From an uncultured Clostridium sp. (GTDB lineage: Bacteria > Bacillota > Clostridia > Lachnospirales > Lachnospiraceae): a DNA stretch of 42,431 nt. Both the position numbers and the translations under genes were made by a program. Where the stretch lies: assembly GCA_900547035.1 (NCBI GenBank), contig URFM01000030.1, positions 1 through 42,431 of the forward strand, given 5' to 3'. Position 1 is the first letter of the stretch. Every line of letters begins with the position of its first letter. Below are positions 15,261 through 23,379 of this stretch, one piece after another. A model generated the notes under the pieces. The model was not told the origin of the DNA. It made no database searches and was given only the letters and a program-made list of their open reading frames with translations.

Positions 15261-17558
15261 ATGAAGAAGAAAAATGTGTTAAAATATCCTTCCGTCAGCC
15301 CCATTCCGGTCCTGCGCCAGGCGGCCCCGGTGGCTGCTGCGATCCTTCTGTCCGCTCCCTTCACTGCCTACGCGGCAACTGGATGGCAGCAGGATGCCAG
15401 CTCCAACTGGACCTACGTGGTGGACGACAAGAAGCAGGTCAACCAATGGGTACCCTGGACGGACGGGACCCTGCGCTATGTGGGAGGCAACGGCCTCATT
15501 GTCACCAATAATTGGGTGTCCTATCAGGGAGGCCGCTACCGCGTGAAGGAGGACGGGAGCCGCTATGAAAATGAGTGGTTCAGTATTACCTCCACCCCCA
15601 CTCTTCCCTCCAGTAAACCCAGCACTACCTGGTACTATGCGGGAGCAGATGGTAAGATCTATACCAACGGCTGGTACAACATCGGAGGCAGGGAGTATTA
15701 TTTTTACGGCGGCGGCAATTCACCCCGAGGAAGTTTTTTCAATCTGGATGACAAACGTTACTATGTGGATGAGAACGGAGCCAGGGCAAACCCGGGATGG
15801 CTTTCCATAAACGGAGTCAACAGCGCCGGAACAGAATACACCAACTGGTATTATGTGCAGGCTGACGGTTCCCTTCTTCGGGGCGGCTGGCACGAGCTGG
15901 ACGGCCAGATGCGCTACTTTGACGCCAACGGCCTGAACTACCGGAACCGTTGGTTCAACCTGGAAGATAACCGTTACTATGCCGATGGGGACGGCAATTT
16001 TGCCACCGGCTGGTTTTCCATCAGCGGAGTCAACAGCGCCGGAACGGAGTATACCAACTGGTACTATGCTGACACCAACCGTTCCGTATGGAGAGGCGGC
16101 TGGGCCCAGATTGGGGATCAGTGGTACTATTTCGATCCCAACGGTCTCAACTACCGCAAGCGTTGGTACGTGGACGGCAATGGGGAGCGCTACTATCTGG
16201 ACGAGAACGGCGTCCTTCAGGATGACGGCTGGTTCAAGATCGAGAATACCAACGCCGCCACCGGTGTGACCACTCAGAGCTGGTACTACGCCCAGGATTC
16301 CGGAGCTGTGTTAAAGGGCGGCTTCAAGGACATCGGGGAGGAGCGCTATTATTTCGACAACAACGGCTATAATTACCGGAACCGCTGGGTGACCTATGAG
16401 AGCGGCGACCGCCGCTACCTGGGGGAGGACGGCGCATTGTGCCGGGATGAATGGTTCGTCATCAAGGGAATTGATTCCAGGGATGCGGAGTATCACAACT
16501 GGTACTATGCCGGCTCTGACGGCGATGTCTATATGGACGGCTGGTATAAGATCGACGGAAAATCCTACTGCTTTAACACCTCCGGCGTCATGCGTACCGG
16601 CTGGTTCTCGGAGACCGATGATGAAGAGGAGGATGCGGAGACCTCGTACTATTACTGCGGAGAAGACGGAGCCCGTGCCACAGGCTGGCAGTATCTGGAG
16701 ATTCCGGAAAGCTGGGCCGAGGACGATGAGGACGTCCAGGATTACATAGACGACCACGGCCAGTACGCCTGGTTCTACTTCAACAAGACCTCGGGAAAGA
16801 AGAAACGCTCCTCCGGCGGCAAGAAAGAGATGAATGTAGAGGGAAAGACCTACTGCATTGACGATGATGGAATCGTGCATTACGGCTGGGTGAAGCTGAG
16901 TACCACTACGCCGGAAATCCGTGGCTATAAATATTTCTATGAACCGGAATCGGAGAATGACAAGACGCTGGTTCTGGGAGAGGTTGCGGAAAGTATGTGG
17001 CTGGAAATCGAAGGGCCGGATGATTTATCCTCCGGCACCAGGGAGTGGTACTATTTCGACAACAACGGCCGGCCGGCGTATGCGGATGAAAACAGCTATG
17101 AGTTGCGGGAGATTCGCGGAAAGAAATATGTATTTGACATGTACGGGGCGGCTCAGTACGGCCTGGTAGAGGTAGACGGGGAGTTCTACTACTGCGGAGA
17201 GGCGGACGGAGATCGGAGCTGCCGGACCGGAAAAGTCAGCATTGATGACGGGATTGACTCTGGTCGTTCCGCCTATTATTTCGACTCCAACGGAAAGGGA
17301 GTGACCGGAAACAAAGACGGCTATCTCTACTACAAAGGAAAACGCCAGGAAGCGGATTCCGCCAGCAAATATGAGGTATTTGACATACCCGGGGTAGGAA
17401 AACGGCTGGTAAATTCTTCCGGAAAGATCATGAGGAACACCACAGTGACCGATGGGAACGACCAGAAGTGGGAGCTGGGCTCCGGCGGACGGATTGAGGT
17501 CTACGGCTCCGATGAAGTAGCGGAGGTTGCAGCGCCGGAGGCGACGACCAGTTATTAG
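15261..17558 (+). CDS. Secreted cell-wall-binding repeat protein (choline-binding-like repeats)
   Basis: This 765-residue protein starts with a signal peptide (hydrophobic AAPVAAAILLSAPFTAYA, cleavage probably after AYA near residue 39). Almost all the rest is aromatic ~20-residue repeats of the pattern GW-x-DG-x-YYF-x-G, with repeat blocks such as GINSAGTEY-type inserts occurring more than once (GVNSAGTEYTNWYY twice). Such repeats bind choline or other wall polymers. No catalytic domain is visible and the C terminus ends in a short acidic stretch, so it is probably a structural surface protein or adhesin. It follows the VanZ-like gene. The GC-rich repeats give long meaningless frames on the other strand. 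Confidence 0.88.
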   Translation: MKKKNVLKYPSVSPIPVLRQAAPVAAAILLSAPFTAYAATGWQQDASSNWTYVVDDKKQVNQWVPWTDGTLRYVGGNGLIVTNNWVSYQGGRYRVKEDGSRYENEWFSITSTPTLPSSKPSTTWYYAGADGKIYTNGWYNIGGREYYFYGGGNSPRGSFFNLDDKRYYVDENGARANPGWLSINGVNSAGTEYTNWYYVQADGSLLRGGWHELDGQMRYFDANGLNYRNRWFNLEDNRYYADGDGNFATGWFSISGVNSAGTEYTNWYYADTNRSVWRGGWAQIGDQWYYFDPNGLNYRKRWYVDGNGERYYLDENGVLQDDGWFKIENTNAATGVTTQSWYYAQDSGAVLKGGFKDIGEERYYFDNNGYNYRNRWVTYESGDRRYLGEDGALCRDEWFVIKGIDSRDAEYHNWYYAGSDGDVYMDGWYKIDGKSYCFNTSGVMRTGWFSETDDEEEDAETSYYYCGEDGARATGWQYLEIPESWAEDDEDVQDYIDDHGQYAWFYFNKTSGKKKRSSGGKKEMNVEGKTYCIDDDGIVHYGWVKLSTTTPEIRGYKYFYEPESENDKTLVLGEVAESMWLEIEGPDDLSSGTREWYYFDNNGRPAYADENSYELREIRGKKYVFDMYGAAQYGLVEVDGEFYYCGEADGDRSCRTGKVSIDDGIDSGRSAYYFDSNGKGVTGNKDGYLYYKGKRQEADSASKYEVFDIPGVGKRLVNSSGKIMRNTTVTDGNDQKWELGSGGRIEVYGSDEVAEVAAPEATTSY

Positions 17559-17733
17559 AGAATATTTTACGGACATTTTACGGAATGTATGTAAAAATCC
17601 CTCTGGAACATTATACGCAGATGAAGAATATTATGATTAACTTGAAGGAAGAACCCACCGGATTTTATCCGGCATAAGCACTTTGCGGCAATGATTTGAG
17701 CATGGGAGCCGGGATGGAAGCCGGCATAAAAAC

Positions 17734-17779
17734 GGGAAACGCCGTGGCACTCTCTTGAGGGGAGGCTGCGGCGTTTCCC
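17734..17779. terminator. Perfect 11-bp hairpin, probable terminator
   Basis: GGGAAACGCCG (17734-17744) pairs with CGGCGTTTCCC (17769-17779) around a 24-base loop. Plus-strand flanking is CCTATTT; minus-strand flanking is GTTTTTATG, which is the better U-tract. It lies in the 333-bp gap between the wall-binding protein and the nitroreductase, where I see no gene. Confidence 0.55.
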
Positions 17780-17891
17780 TATTTGCGTGAATGGGACGAA
17801 ATGTTTATGGAACGGGTGAGAAACGCTGATGGCAGGCCATGGCTTTTTATGGTAAAATGAAGGAAAACAGGAGAGAAAAGGAGGCCTCAAC

Positions 17892-18386
17892 ATGGATGCA
17901 ATTTTTAAAAGAATCAGCGTAAGAAAGTATCAGGACCGGCCGGTGGAAGAGGAGAAAATCCAGCAGATTCTGCGGGCTGCCATGGCGGCTCCTTCGGCCA
18001 AGAATCAGCAGCCGTGGGAATTTTTTGTTACGGATTCAAAAGATGTGATTCGGAAATTGTCGGAATGCAGCCCCTACGCCGCTTTTCTGAAGGACGCTCC
18101 GCTGGCCATCGTGCCCTGCTACCGGTCTGCTGGGCTTCTCGTGCCTTCCTATGCGGATATCGATATGAGCATCGCGACGGAACATATCCTTCTGGAGGCA
18201 TGCAGCCTGGGACTGGGAACTTGCTGGATGGGGATTGCCCCGGTGAAGGAGCGGATGGAAGCGGTAAACGCGGTCCTGGGAAATCCCAAAAACCTTCAGG
18301 CATTTGCCATTGTCGCCTGCGGATACCCGGCAGAGGAACGGCCTCAGCAGGACCGGTTTGATGCGGCAAGGATTCATCGGATTTAG
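17892..18386 (+). CDS. Nitroreductase-family FMN oxidoreductase
   Basis: This 164-residue protein starts with the family signature SVRKYQDRPVEEEKIQQIL and has AAPSAKNQQPWEFFV, both part of the FMN site. The later LEACSLGLGTCWMGIAP is also typical. It is likely a flavin-dependent reductase using NAD(P)H on quinones, nitro compounds or other small electrophiles; the physiological substrate cannot be told. It is preceded by AAAAGGAGG and stands alone, with hairpins on one side and the queuine operon promoter immediately downstream. Confidence 0.88.
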   Translation: MDAIFKRISVRKYQDRPVEEEKIQQILRAAMAAPSAKNQQPWEFFVTDSKDVIRKLSECSPYAAFLKDAPLAIVPCYRSAGLLVPSYADIDMSIATEHILLEACSLGLGTCWMGIAPVKERMEAVNAVLGNPKNLQAFAIVACGYPAEERPQQDRFDAARIHRI

Positions 18387-18389
18387 GAG

Positions 18390-18418
18390 TTGCGCCCCTC
18401 CCCACAATCTGCTATACT
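18390..18418 (+). promoter_or_regulatory. Sigma-A promoter of the queuine salvage operon
   Basis: TTGCGC (18390-18395), a 17-base spacer and TATACT (18413-18418) lie directly upstream of the riboswitch. The ~29-base core CCCTCCCCACAATCTGCTAT closely matches the promoter at 22216-22244. Confidence 0.65.
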
Positions 18419-18435
18419 ACAAAAAAGCTTCATAA

Positions 18436-18471
18436 CACTGGTTCGAAATCCTCCCAGTATAAAAAACTAGG
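18436..18471 (+). ncRNA. preQ1-I riboswitch aptamer
   Basis: ACTGG (18437-18441) and CCAGT (18454-18458) form stem P1 around a C-rich loop. They are followed by the A-rich tail ATAAAAAACTAGG, whose AGG can pair with CCU in the loop to make the H-type pseudoknot. This matches the preQ1 class I layout and closely resembles the Thermoanaerobacter tengcongensis element in form. It precedes three queuine salvage genes, which fits a preQ1 sensor. Confidence 0.88.
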
Positions 18472-18477
18472 CCCTCA

Positions 18478-18506
18478 GGTATCTTCTGATGAAGGATGCC
18501 TTTTTT
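18478..18506 (+). terminator. Riboswitch-controlled intrinsic terminator
   Basis: GGTATCTTC pairs with GAAGGATGCC (one bulged base) around TGAT and is followed by TTTTTT. It lies 7 bases after the aptamer and 50 bases before queK, so preQ1 binding most likely ends transcription here. Confidence 0.8.
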
Positions 18507-18555
18507 GCGGAGGATTTTTGCCGCGAAAAAGGAAGCTTCATCAGGAGGTTTTTTT

Positions 18556-19590
18556 ATGCAGAAAATCATTATTGACTGTGACCCGGGGATTGACGACGCC
18601 CTGGCGCTGCTCCTTGCGCTGGGCTCCCCGGAGTTTGAAATCGTGGGCATCACCACCGTATCCGGAAATGTGCCGGCGGATTTGGGAGCCCAAAATGCCA
18701 GAAAGCTTTTAAAACAGGCGGGCCGCCTGGAGATTCCCGTTTATATCGGGGAGATGGGGCCCATGGAGGGCGCCTACGTGGACGCCATGGATACCCATGG
18801 CAGGGACGGACTGGGGGAGAGTTTTTTGCCGGAGGTTCCGGGGCCTTTTCCGCAAAAAGGGGCGGTGGAGTTCCTGGAGGAATGCCTGGAGCGGGGGGAG
18901 ATTTCCATTCTGGCCCTGGGGCCTATGACTAATCTGGCCCGGCTTTTTGAGCGACGGCCGGAACTGATTGACAGAATCTTACGCCTGGTTTCCATGGGAG
19001 GAAGCTTTAAGAGCCATGGCAACTGCTCCCCGGTGGCGGAGTACAACTACTGGTGCGACCCCTATGCCGCGAAAATCTGCTACGAGCATTTTGCCCGGGC
19101 GGGAAAGAAAATCGAGATGGTGGGGCTGGACGTCACCAGGCAGATTGTCCTGACGCCCAACCTGCTGTCCTATATGGAACGCTTGGACCGGGAGACAGGG
19201 GCCTTTGTGCGGAACTTGACGGAATTTTATATGGATTTTCACTGGAAATACGAGGGCATCATCGGCTGCGTCATCAACGACCCGCTGGCGGCGGCCTATC
19301 TGCTGGCCCCTGACCTCTGCGGCGGCATAGACCGCTATGTGGCGGTGGAAACGGAAGGACTCTGCCGGGGACAGACGGTGGTGGATTCCATGGACTTCTG
19401 GAAAAAGAGTCCCAACAGCCGTGTGCTGACCAGCGTCAATGTGGAGGAATTCATGTACCTGTTTTTCACAAGGCTCCTGAAGAAGGAGGACGGCTCCGGA
19501 TGGAAAAAGGAGGAGCTGACCTGTCTGGAACAGCTGATGGAGGCGGCTCCCCAGAAGATGATATTTAAGGAAGGGGGAGAAATGGGATGA
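18556..19590 (+). CDS. queK: Queuosine nucleosidase (nucleoside hydrolase family), QueK type
   Basis: This 344-residue protein has the inosine-uridine nucleoside hydrolase fold. It has the calcium-binding signature DCDPGIDDALALL at 7-19, LALGPMTNLA, MGGSF, and a C-terminal NDPLAAAYLL. The family cleaves N-ribosidic bonds. Clustering with an ECF S-component and a QueL-type radical-SAM gene matches the Clostridioides difficile queuine salvage locus, where this enzyme releases queuine from queuosine. The start is ATG 18556, after AGGAGG. It overlaps the next gene by 4 bases. Expression is under the preQ1-I riboswitch. Without that context it would be called only a generic nucleoside hydrolase. 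Confidence 0.85.
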   Translation: MQKIIIDCDPGIDDALALLLALGSPEFEIVGITTVSGNVPADLGAQNARKLLKQAGRLEIPVYIGEMGPMEGAYVDAMDTHGRDGLGESFLPEVPGPFPQKGAVEFLEECLERGEISILALGPMTNLARLFERRPELIDRILRLVSMGGSFKSHGNCSPVAEYNYWCDPYAAKICYEHFARAGKKIEMVGLDVTRQIVLTPNLLSYMERLDRETGAFVRNLTEFYMDFHWKYEGIIGCVINDPLAAAYLLAPDLCGGIDRYVAVETEGLCRGQTVVDSMDFWKKSPNSRVLTSVNVEEFMYLFFTRLLKKEDGSGWKKEELTCLEQLMEAAPQKMIFKEGGEMG

Positions 19591-20153
19591 AGCGCTCCGG
19601 AACAATCAGCACCTATCAGCTCTGCCTGGTGGCCATGGCCGTAGCTGTGAATATTGCGGGAGGACAGATTGCCCTGCTGCTGCGTCTGCCCGTCTATCTG
19701 GACAGCATCGGGACCATATTAGTGGGAGCGGTGCTGGGCCCCTGGATGGGGATGATTCCCAACTTGCTCAGCGGCATTTTCATGGGAATGACGGTGGACG
19801 TCTATTCCCTCTACTTTGCGCCGGTGGGAATGGTGACGGGATTGATGAGCGGGCTTCTCATGGGTAGAAGAACGCTAAAGGGGCCGGGCCTGTTTTTGAC
19901 AGCCCTGGGGGTTGCCATCCCGGGAACCCTGGTCAGCTCCCTGATTAACGCGGTTCTGTTCGGCGGCGTTACCTCATCCGGTTCCGCCGTGCTGGTGCAG
20001 TTTCTGGCCCGGACGCCCCTGGGGCTGACGGGAAGCATTTTCGCGGTGCAGATTCTGACGGATTACGCGGACCGCTGCATTTCCATCTTCGCCGTCAGCG
20101 CCCTTGCCCCTCTGGCCGCGGGACAGCTGCGGGGGAGAGTTATGGGAAAATGA
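19587..20153 (+). CDS. qrtT: ECF transporter S-component, probable queuine/queuosine uptake (QrtT-like)
   Basis: This 188-residue integral membrane protein has about six hydrophobic segments, including LVAMAVAVNIAGGQIALLLR, AVLGPWMGMIPNLLSGIFMG and a C-terminal SIFAVSALAPLAAG. That is the size and form of an energy-coupling-factor S-component, which gives substrate specificity and uses shared EcfAAT proteins encoded elsewhere. Overlap with the nucleosidase gene and the downstream queuine lyase make queuine or queuosine the likely cargo. The specificity is inferred from context, not from residues. Confidence 0.8.
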   Translation: MKRSGTISTYQLCLVAMAVAVNIAGGQIALLLRLPVYLDSIGTILVGAVLGPWMGMIPNLLSGIFMGMTVDVYSLYFAPVGMVTGLMSGLLMGRRTLKGPGLFLTALGVAIPGTLVSSLINAVLFGGVTSSGSAVLVQFLARTPLGLTGSIFAVQILTDYADRCISIFAVSALAPLAAGQLRGRVMGK

Positions 20154-20210
20154 GAAGAGGGAGATAGAGAGGGAAAGCAGTCAAAGAAAACAGGAAAAGG
20201 AAAACAGAAC

Positions 20211-20897
20211 ATGGAACGCTACAGTAAAATTACGGAGAAAAATCCCAGGGAGATTGTCCTTCTGCGGGCATTTCCCTGTATCTGGGGGAAATGCGCCTTC
20301 TGCGATTACATCGAGGACAACGGCAGGGACGGGGAGGAGATGGCGCGGCAGAACCGCCAGGTCCTCTCCCAGGTAACAGGAGAACTGGGGGTGCTGGAGG
20401 TTATCAATTCCGGCAGCTGCTTTGAGCTTCCCTCCCAGACCCTGGAGGATATCCGCAGCCTGGTGAGAGAAAAGCACATCGGCCGTCTGATTTTTGAGAG
20501 CCACTGGCTCTACCGGAACCGGCTGGGGGAACTGCGGGAGTTTTTCGGGATTCCCATTACTTACAAAATGGGCGTGGAGACCTTTGATTATGATTTCCGG
20601 GAACGGATTCTCAACAAGCATGCCGGTTTCCGAACGCCTCAGGAGGCGGCGACCTACTTTGACTCCATCTGCCTCATGGTGGGAATCCGGGGGCAGACGA
20701 AGGAGATGATTCGCCGGGATATCGAGGCCATGAAGCGGTATTTCCGGCACGGTACGGTCAATGTGTTCAACAACAACAGCACCTCCATCCGGCGGGACGA
20801 GGAGCTGGTCCGGTGGTTCATGGAAGAATACCGGTGGCTCTTTGACGACCCGGAGGTGGAGGTGCTTTATGAAATCACGGATTTTGGGGTGGGGTGA
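20211..20897 (+). CDS. queL: Radical-SAM queuine lyase, QueL type
   Basis: This 228-residue protein has a cluster motif C23-x4-C28-x2-C31 (PCIWGKCAFCDY). That spacing differs from the common CxxxCxxC of radical-SAM enzymes. The defined QueL subgroup converts queuine to preQ1, letting gut bacteria salvage the host or community base for tRNA modification. Short length, the PCIWGKC motif and the operon partners fit that subgroup. It lies 57 bp after the ECF gene, with AAAAGG 10 bases before the ATG. It converges on gldA with only 5 bp between stops and no clear terminator. Confidence 0.85.
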   Translation: MERYSKITEKNPREIVLLRAFPCIWGKCAFCDYIEDNGRDGEEMARQNRQVLSQVTGELGVLEVINSGSCFELPSQTLEDIRSLVREKHIGRLIFESHWLYRNRLGELREFFGIPITYKMGVETFDYDFRERILNKHAGFRTPQEAATYFDSICLMVGIRGQTKEMIRRDIEAMKRYFRHGTVNVFNNNSTSIRRDEELVRWFMEEYRWLFDDPEVEVLYEITDFGVG

Positions 20898-20902
20898 GAG
20901 GT

Positions 20903-21997
20903 TTACATCCCCCTGCGTACCTTACCCAGAGCGTCTGCCGCCACAATAGCCGCATACAGCTGGTCCGGCGTTACGTCCGCCACCATATTGTGGATAGACT
21001 CTCCTTCTACGCAGGACTTCTCCGCGATGACGCGGATTTCCTCATCCTTGGTAATCCCGATTTCTTCCAGGGTGACGGGGAGGCCTACCTCCACGCAGAA
21101 ATCCTGGACTTCTTTAAATTCCTCCTTGGAGGCTCCTTCCAGCACCAGCTGCACCAGGGTGCCGAAGGCCACGCAGCAGCCGTGGGGAGCGCTGTGTCCT
21201 CCCAGAGCGGTCAAGCCGTTGTAGAAAGAGTGGGCCACAGCCAGTCCGCCGTTGTCGGCGCCAACGCCGGAGAGGTAGACGTTTGCCTCAATGACGGCGT
21301 CCAGGGCAGGGGTCACCACATGGCATTCGCAGGCCTTCTTGGCCGCTGCGCCGTACTCTTTTAAGGTTTCGTAGCAGAGGCGGCACAGCGCCATGGCGGA
21401 GCGGGTGATGCCGCCGTTTTCCAGGCTGGGGGCGTCGGTGCGCTCACAGGCCCTGGCTTCAAAGTAGGTGCCCAGGGCGTCGCCCATGCCGGCTACCAGG
21501 AATTTCACGGGAGCGTTGGCGATGACGGAGCTGTCCACCAGGACCGCCTCCGGATTCTTGGGATAGAAGAGGTAGCTGTTGAAGGTCTGGTCGTTGTTGT
21601 AGATGACAGAGAGCCCGGTGCAGGGGGCGTCCGTAGCCACAACGGTGGGAATGATGACCACCGGCAGCTTCTCGTAGTGGGCCGTAGCCTTGGCGGTATC
21701 GATGGCGGAGCCGCCGCCTACTCCCACAATCACATTCAGGTTTTCCTCCCGGGCAATCTCACGCATCCGGTCGATTTCCCCTATGCTGGATACGCCGCCG
21801 AAAATTTCATAATGGCGCACGTCATCTGCTCCCCCGAAGCTCTTTTCAATCTGGTCGTGACAGGCGGCATACCCGCTCTTGGAGCAGATGAAAAGCCATC
21901 TGTTTCCCAGGTCTTTCATTTCATTGTGAAACTGGAGCAGGGCGTTCTTTCCCTGCACATATTTCTGAGGCGCACGCATCATTCTGAGTCTGGCCAT
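20903..21997 (-). CDS. gldA: Glycerol dehydrogenase (GldA family)
   Basis: This 364-residue, group III-type metal-dependent alcohol dehydrogenase has the NAD motif GVGGGSAIDTAKA at 92-104 and the family stretch PTVVATDAPCTGLSVIY. The zinc ligands expected from the Geobacillus enzyme are D173 (GMGDALGTYFEA), H256 (AHSFYNG) and a histidine near 272 (SAPHGCC), at almost identical numbering. It oxidises glycerol to dihydroxyacetone with NAD+ in the cytoplasm. The start follows AAGGAGG. It is a single gene with its own promoter, convergent with queL and divergent from the permease gene; no dihydroxyacetone kinase is adjacent. Confidence 0.9.
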   Translation of the reverse strand: MARLRMMRAPQKYVQGKNALLQFHNEMKDLGNRWLFICSKSGYAACHDQIEKSFGGADDVRHYEIFGGVSSIGEIDRMREIAREENLNVIVGVGGGSAIDTAKATAHYEKLPVVIIPTVVATDAPCTGLSVIYNNDQTFNSYLFYPKNPEAVLVDSSVIANAPVKFLVAGMGDALGTYFEARACERTDAPSLENGGITRSAMALCRLCYETLKEYGAAAKKACECHVVTPALDAVIEANVYLSGVGADNGGLAVAHSFYNGLTALGGHSAPHGCCVAFGTLVQLVLEGASKEEFKEVQDFCVEVGLPVTLEEIGITKDEEIRVIAEKSCVEGESIHNMVADVTPDQLYAAIVAADALGKVRRGM

Positions 21998-22060
21998 GAT
22001 AAATTCCTCCTTGTTGTAAGATGATGTTGTTAAATAATTATCAATCCTTTTATACCTCTT

Positions 22061-22088
22061 ATTATAGTTTGATGGCTTGGAAAGACAA
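22061..22088 (-). promoter_or_regulatory. Sigma-A promoter of gldA
   Basis: On the minus strand TTGTCT (22088-22083), a 16-base spacer and consensus TATAAT (22066-22061) lie about 64 bases before the gldA start. The remainder of 21998-22326 holds no convincing gene. Confidence 0.7.
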
Positions 22089-22215
22089 GAATCAAATTTC
22101 CGAAAAGAAGAGATGACCGGAAAAAGATTTTGTGCAGATTGTTTGAACCGGGCAGGGGAGCCAAATCCCTGGGGCAGGCACGGCAGCAGGAGCGGCGGCG
22201 GGCATAAAACTCCGC

Positions 22216-22244
22216 TTGCATCCCTCCCCTCAATCTGCTATATT
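22216..22244 (+). promoter_or_regulatory. Sigma-A promoter of the AEC permease gene
   Basis: TTGCAT (22216-22221), a 17-base spacer and TATATT (22239-22244). The spacer and -10 region almost repeat the queuine operon promoter at 18390-18418. A small hairpin GCAGCA/TGCTGC follows in the leader at about 22272-22294. Confidence 0.65.
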
Positions 22245-22326
22245 GATAAAAGTTTTGCAAACTACGATAAATGCAGCAGTTCAGGACAGTGCTGCAGAAA
22301 TGTAAAAGCGGATGAAGGAGAAAACC

Positions 22327-23232
22327 ATGTTTGAAGTATTGACAAAAGCCGCTACCTTTGTAGCGATTATTTTATTGGGCTATATTTTAAGGAGAGCCGG
22401 ATTCTTCAGGGAACAGGATTTTTATACCCTGTCCAAGCTGGTGCTAAAGATTGCCCTGCCGGCTTCCATCGTGGCCAATTTTTCACAGGCCAGTCTTTCG
22501 CCCTCCATGTTGATTTTCAGCCTTCTGGGCTTTGGGGGAGGAGTTATTTATGTAGCGGTGGGATGGCTGATGAATGCAAGGAAGGAGCCGGAACAGAAGG
22601 CCTTCGACCTGCTGAACCTGTCGGGTTACAACATCGGAAATTTCACTATGCCCTTCGCCCAGGGATTTTTAGGTTCCACCGGTGTGGTCACCACCAGTCT
22701 CTTTGATACCGGAAACGCCTTTGTCTGCCTGGGAGGGGCCTACAGCATCGCCAAGATGATCAAAGGGGGCAAGGTGGCACCGGGTCCTCTGCTGAAAACC
22801 CTGGTCCGCTCCCTGCCATTTGACGCCTATATCATTATGACCATTCTCTCCATGGCTCACATTTCTCTGCCCTCCCTGGTGGTTTCCTTCGCCCAGACGG
22901 TGGGAAACGCAAACGCCTTTCTGGCGATGCTGATGATTGGCGTGGGCTTTCAGCTTTCCGGGGATTTCAGCCAGATCCGCCATATGGTGAAGATACTGAC
23001 CATCCGGTACGGCATTGCCCTGGCCCTGGCTCTGGGCTTTTACTTCCTGCTGCCTATGGACGTGGCCTACCGTCAGGCCCTGGTGGTGCTGGCCTTCAGC
23101 CCGATTGCTTCCGCTGTCCCCGCCTTTACGGGTGATTTGGGAGAGGATGTGGGACTGTCCAGTGCCATCAACTCCATATCAATTATTATCAGCATTGTGC
23201 TGATTACGGGCGCTCTGGTGATTCTTCTGTAA
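22327..23232 (+). CDS. AEC-family (auxin efflux carrier-like) permease
   Basis: This 301-residue membrane protein has two five-helix halves typical of the AEC family. The first includes FVAIILLGYILRRAGFF and LKIALPASIVANF; after the central loop the second includes MLMIGVGFQLSG and ALVVLAFSPIASAVPAFTGD. The polar break motif in each half (GNF/MPF and SPIAS) fits a secondary transporter. AEC members export or import dicarboxylates such as malate; the substrate here is unknown. The start is ATG 22327, preceded by AAGGAG; an upstream ATG at 22312 overlaps that site. It is transcribed away from gldA. Confidence 0.85.
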   Translation: MFEVLTKAATFVAIILLGYILRRAGFFREQDFYTLSKLVLKIALPASIVANFSQASLSPSMLIFSLLGFGGGVIYVAVGWLMNARKEPEQKAFDLLNLSGYNIGNFTMPFAQGFLGSTGVVTTSLFDTGNAFVCLGGAYSIAKMIKGGKVAPGPLLKTLVRSLPFDAYIIMTILSMAHISLPSLVVSFAQTVGNANAFLAMLMIGVGFQLSGDFSQIRHMVKILTIRYGIALALALGFYFLLPMDVAYRQALVVLAFSPIASAVPAFTGDLGEDVGLSSAINSISIIISIVLITGALVILL

Positions 23233-23315
23233 AGAGTTTACGTAATTGTTGCGGACGGCATATCTTCTTGCCCGGCTAAGGCCGGATAATCCCGCCGTCC
23301 TAAACTGGTTACTAA

Positions 23316-23344
23316 TTTACATTTTTTTTCGTATATAGTACAAT
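23316..23344 (+). promoter_or_regulatory. Sigma-A promoter of the glf operon
   Basis: TTTACA (23316-23321), a 17-base spacer that is T-rich, and TACAAT (23339-23344) lie 36 bases before glf. A GC-rich hairpin around 23270-23287 (CCGGC/GGCCGG) may end the permease transcript. Confidence 0.65.
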
Positions 23345-23379
23345 AATGAAAGCAGAGTTCAAACAGGAGGAAAAGGTAA

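Noticed and set aside
16311..17576. Minus-strand open frames of 180-190 codons opposite the wall-binding protein
   Set aside because: They mirror the repeated aromatic-codon pattern of the plus-strand gene and contain no recognisable domain.
17892..18386. Nitroreductase as part of the queuine operon
   Set aside because: The queuine operon has its own promoter and riboswitch after the nitroreductase stop, so the two are separate units.
22077..22334. 85-codon plus-strand open frame upstream of the permease
   Set aside because: It has odd composition, no ribosome-binding site, and overlaps both promoters and the permease start region.
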